Source of the DNA: an uncultured Peptococcaceae bacterium
Lineage (GTDB): Bacteria > Bacillota > Peptococcia > Peptococcales > Peptococcaceae
Direction: 5' to 3'
Assembly (NCBI GenBank): GCA_947254645.1
Contig: CAMYDW010000031.1
Location: 1-7,687 of the forward strand
Length of the DNA: 7,687 nt
This document shows, one piece after another, positions 6,444-7,687 of this stretch. Both the position numbers and the translations under genes were made by a program. The notes below the pieces were generated by a model that was not told the DNA's origin, made no database searches, and saw only the letters and a list, made by a program, of their open reading frames with translations. Each line of letters begins with the position of its first letter. The stretch's first letter is position 1.

Positions 6444-6477
6444 AAAGGCTGTATTCTTTTGAAAACAGCCTTTTTTT
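6444..6477 (+). terminator. Intrinsic terminator (or attenuator) after pth, before mfd
   Basis: AAAGGCTGT (6444-6452) pairs with ACAGCCTTT (6465-6473). After one A/A mismatch, TTC (6454-6456) pairs with GAA (6461-6463) around a TTTT loop. A run of seven T (6471-6477) follows at once. It lies 10 nt after the pth stop and 18 nt before the mfd start, so it can end the pth operon or partly attenuate expression of mfd. Confidence 0.88.
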
Positions 6478-6495
6478 GTATGCAGAGGTGAAAAA

Positions 6496-7687
6496 ATGAA
6501 ACAATCTTTTTTACCAGTTTTTAATAAACTTGCTCAAAATATTGGAAAGCATGACTCTTGGATAGGGCTAGATCAAGTGGGAAGAAACTCTTTCATAGAG
6601 TTATATATTAGAAAAGAAGAAGAAAAACCTATTTTAATTTTATGTGCAAACGATAAAAGAGCGAAAGAACTCAGCACCATTATTGAGCAGTTTTCAACTG
6701 TGCCTGTTATTCCAATATTTGAAAAATCTTATCTTCCGATAGAAATTCTCGCGAAAGAGGAAGAAAAAAGTTATGAGAAATCACTTGCCCTTTATTATTT
6801 AATAAAAGAAAAGAAACCAATTCTTGTGGTAAGTATTGGTGCATTGATAGAATTTGTACCATCTAAGTTTTACTATGAAAAATCCTTTGTTAAATTAAAG
6901 CAAGGGGATATGCTTGAGCCTTCTAAATTTAAAGAGGTACTGTTTAATCTAGGGTATCAAATTGCAAGTGTTTGCGAAGACAAAGGCCAGTTCGCCGCAC
7001 GTGGTGGATTGATTGATTTTTATTCTCCTAATTATGACTTTCCCATTCGAATCGAGTGGTTTGATGATGAGATAGACTCTATCCGATTTTTTTCTGAAGA
7101 AACACAAAAAACTATTTCAAACACAACAGAAATTGAAATCATACCTGCACAAGATTTTTTCTATAATGAATCGATAAGAGAAGAAATTATTTCATCTATT
7201 CATTTTGAATTGGATGATACTCATTTGGATATAGAAGCATTAAAAGACACTAACACTATTAACGATAATATATTGCAGTACTATTCCTATAAATCAAAAA
7301 AATTTCAAGGAAATTTACTGGATTATTGTGAAAAAAATTGTCAGATTGTTGTCGATGAAGTGGATAGAGTAGAGCAACAACTTCTTTTTAGATATGAAAT
7401 GGTCTTTTCACAGCTAGAAAAGCTATTAGAAAACAACGATATTTTGCCTTCTAAGATGAAAAGTATTCAAGCTGATGGATATTTCAAAAAAGTATTCCAT
7501 GAGCTTTCAACAATATGCTTATCACAATTGAAAGTAAGTAGTTCTTTTTTTCCTGTAGATGCGGAAAAAAATTATTATATTCACAATAATTTCATTAAAA
7601 TTTATCCGATTAAACAATTTATCTCTGAGATGAATGAATATCTTGCACAAGGGTATAAAATCATATTTTATAGTTCAACTCAAGAAG
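6496..7687 (+). CDS. mfd: Transcription-repair coupling factor Mfd, N-terminal part (cut by window end)
   Basis: The open frame runs from ATG 6496 to the last base without a stop, 397 codons plus one base. Mfd removes stalled RNA polymerase from damaged DNA and recruits UvrA; full proteins have about 1,100-1,200 residues. The visible part is the N-terminal UvrB-like module. The diagnostic block is at about 153-195: GYQIASVCEDKGQFAARGG, then LIDFYSPNYDFPIRIEWFDD and EIDSIRFF, matching the Mfd/UvrB pattern of a G-x-F-x-x-RGG core with IDIF, P-x-RIE-x-F-DEI-x-SIR. VVDEVDRVEQQ (285-295) corresponds to the degenerate motif of the Mfd N-terminus. The polymerase-binding domain and the motor ATPase motifs lie beyond the window. 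The Shine-Dalgarno GAGGTG (6485-6490) is 5 nt from the start. The pth-mfd neighbourhood is conserved in Bacillota and supports the call over UvrB, as does the absence of a Walker A near the N-terminus. Confidence 0.93.
   Translation, partial: MKQSFLPVFNKLAQNIGKHDSWIGLDQVGRNSFIELYIRKEEEKPILILCANDKRAKELSTIIEQFSTVPVIPIFEKSYLPIEILAKEEEKSYEKSLALYYLIKEKKPILVVSIGALIEFVPSKFYYEKSFVKLKQGDMLEPSKFKEVLFNLGYQIASVCEDKGQFAARGGLIDFYSPNYDFPIRIEWFDDEIDSIRFFSEETQKTISNTTEIEIIPAQDFFYNESIREEIISSIHFELDDTHLDIEALKDTNTINDNILQYYSYKSKKFQGNLLDYCEKNCQIVVDEVDRVEQQLLFRYEMVFSQLEKLLENNDILPSKMKSIQADGYFKKVFHELSTICLSQLKVSSSFFPVDAEKNYYIHNNFIKIYPIKQFISEMNEYLAQGYKIIFYSSTQE

Noticed and set aside
1..7687. Mobile element, CRISPR array, prophage or novel defence system
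   Set aside because: No transposase, integrase, regular direct repeats, insertion boundaries or unexplained large open frames are visible; nearly all bases are accounted for by housekeeping genes and short regulatory gaps.

Overview
The window is an AT-rich stretch of bacterial chromosome carrying mostly housekeeping genes. The gene order ispE-glmU-prs-pth-mfd is the Bacillota (Firmicutes) order, known from Bacillus subtilis as ispE-purR-yabJ-spoVG-glmU-prs-ctc-pth-fin-mfd, here without purR, yabJ, spoVG, ctc and fin. Strong Shine-Dalgarno sequences and A/T-rich codon use fit a low-GC member of that phylum. The overall look suggests an anaerobe of the Negativicutes (Veillonella-like), but this is an impression, not proof.

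Layout: (1) 1-715: nth (endonuclease III) on +, entered with its Shine-Dalgarno and closed by a perfect 21-bp hairpin. (2) 721-836: a tRNA-Arg(CCG) gene on -, convergent with nth and sharing that hairpin as a bidirectional terminator; its promoter can be read at 808-836. (3) 852-2614: a + strand promoter, back to back with the tRNA promoter, drives an amino-acid ABC transporter substrate-binding lipoprotein. A 15-bp stem-loop with no U-tract follows, then the inner-membrane permease. No ATPase gene is present. (4) 2636-6433: ispE, glmU, prs and pth, packed 10 to 21 nt apart and probably on the same transcript as the permease. (5) 6444-6477: an intrinsic terminator. (6) 6496-7687: the first 397 codons of mfd, cut by the window end.

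How the genes work together: ispE serves isoprenoid precursor synthesis (MEP pathway), glmU makes UDP-GlcNAc for the cell envelope, prs makes PRPP for nucleotides and for His/Trp, pth recycles peptidyl-tRNA, and nth and mfd act in DNA repair. The transporter supplies amino acids.

Five start codons were moved from the longest open frame to the start with a proper ribosome-binding site or family N-terminus, or checked against it: the binding protein (922), the permease (1922), glmU (GTG 3528), prs (4913) and pth (5882, kept). I found no mobile element, CRISPR array, phage gene or unknown defence system. The points worth a second look are regulatory or organisational: the hairpin inside the transporter operon, the missing ATPase, the terminator sitting directly in front of mfd, and the divergent tRNA/transporter promoters.
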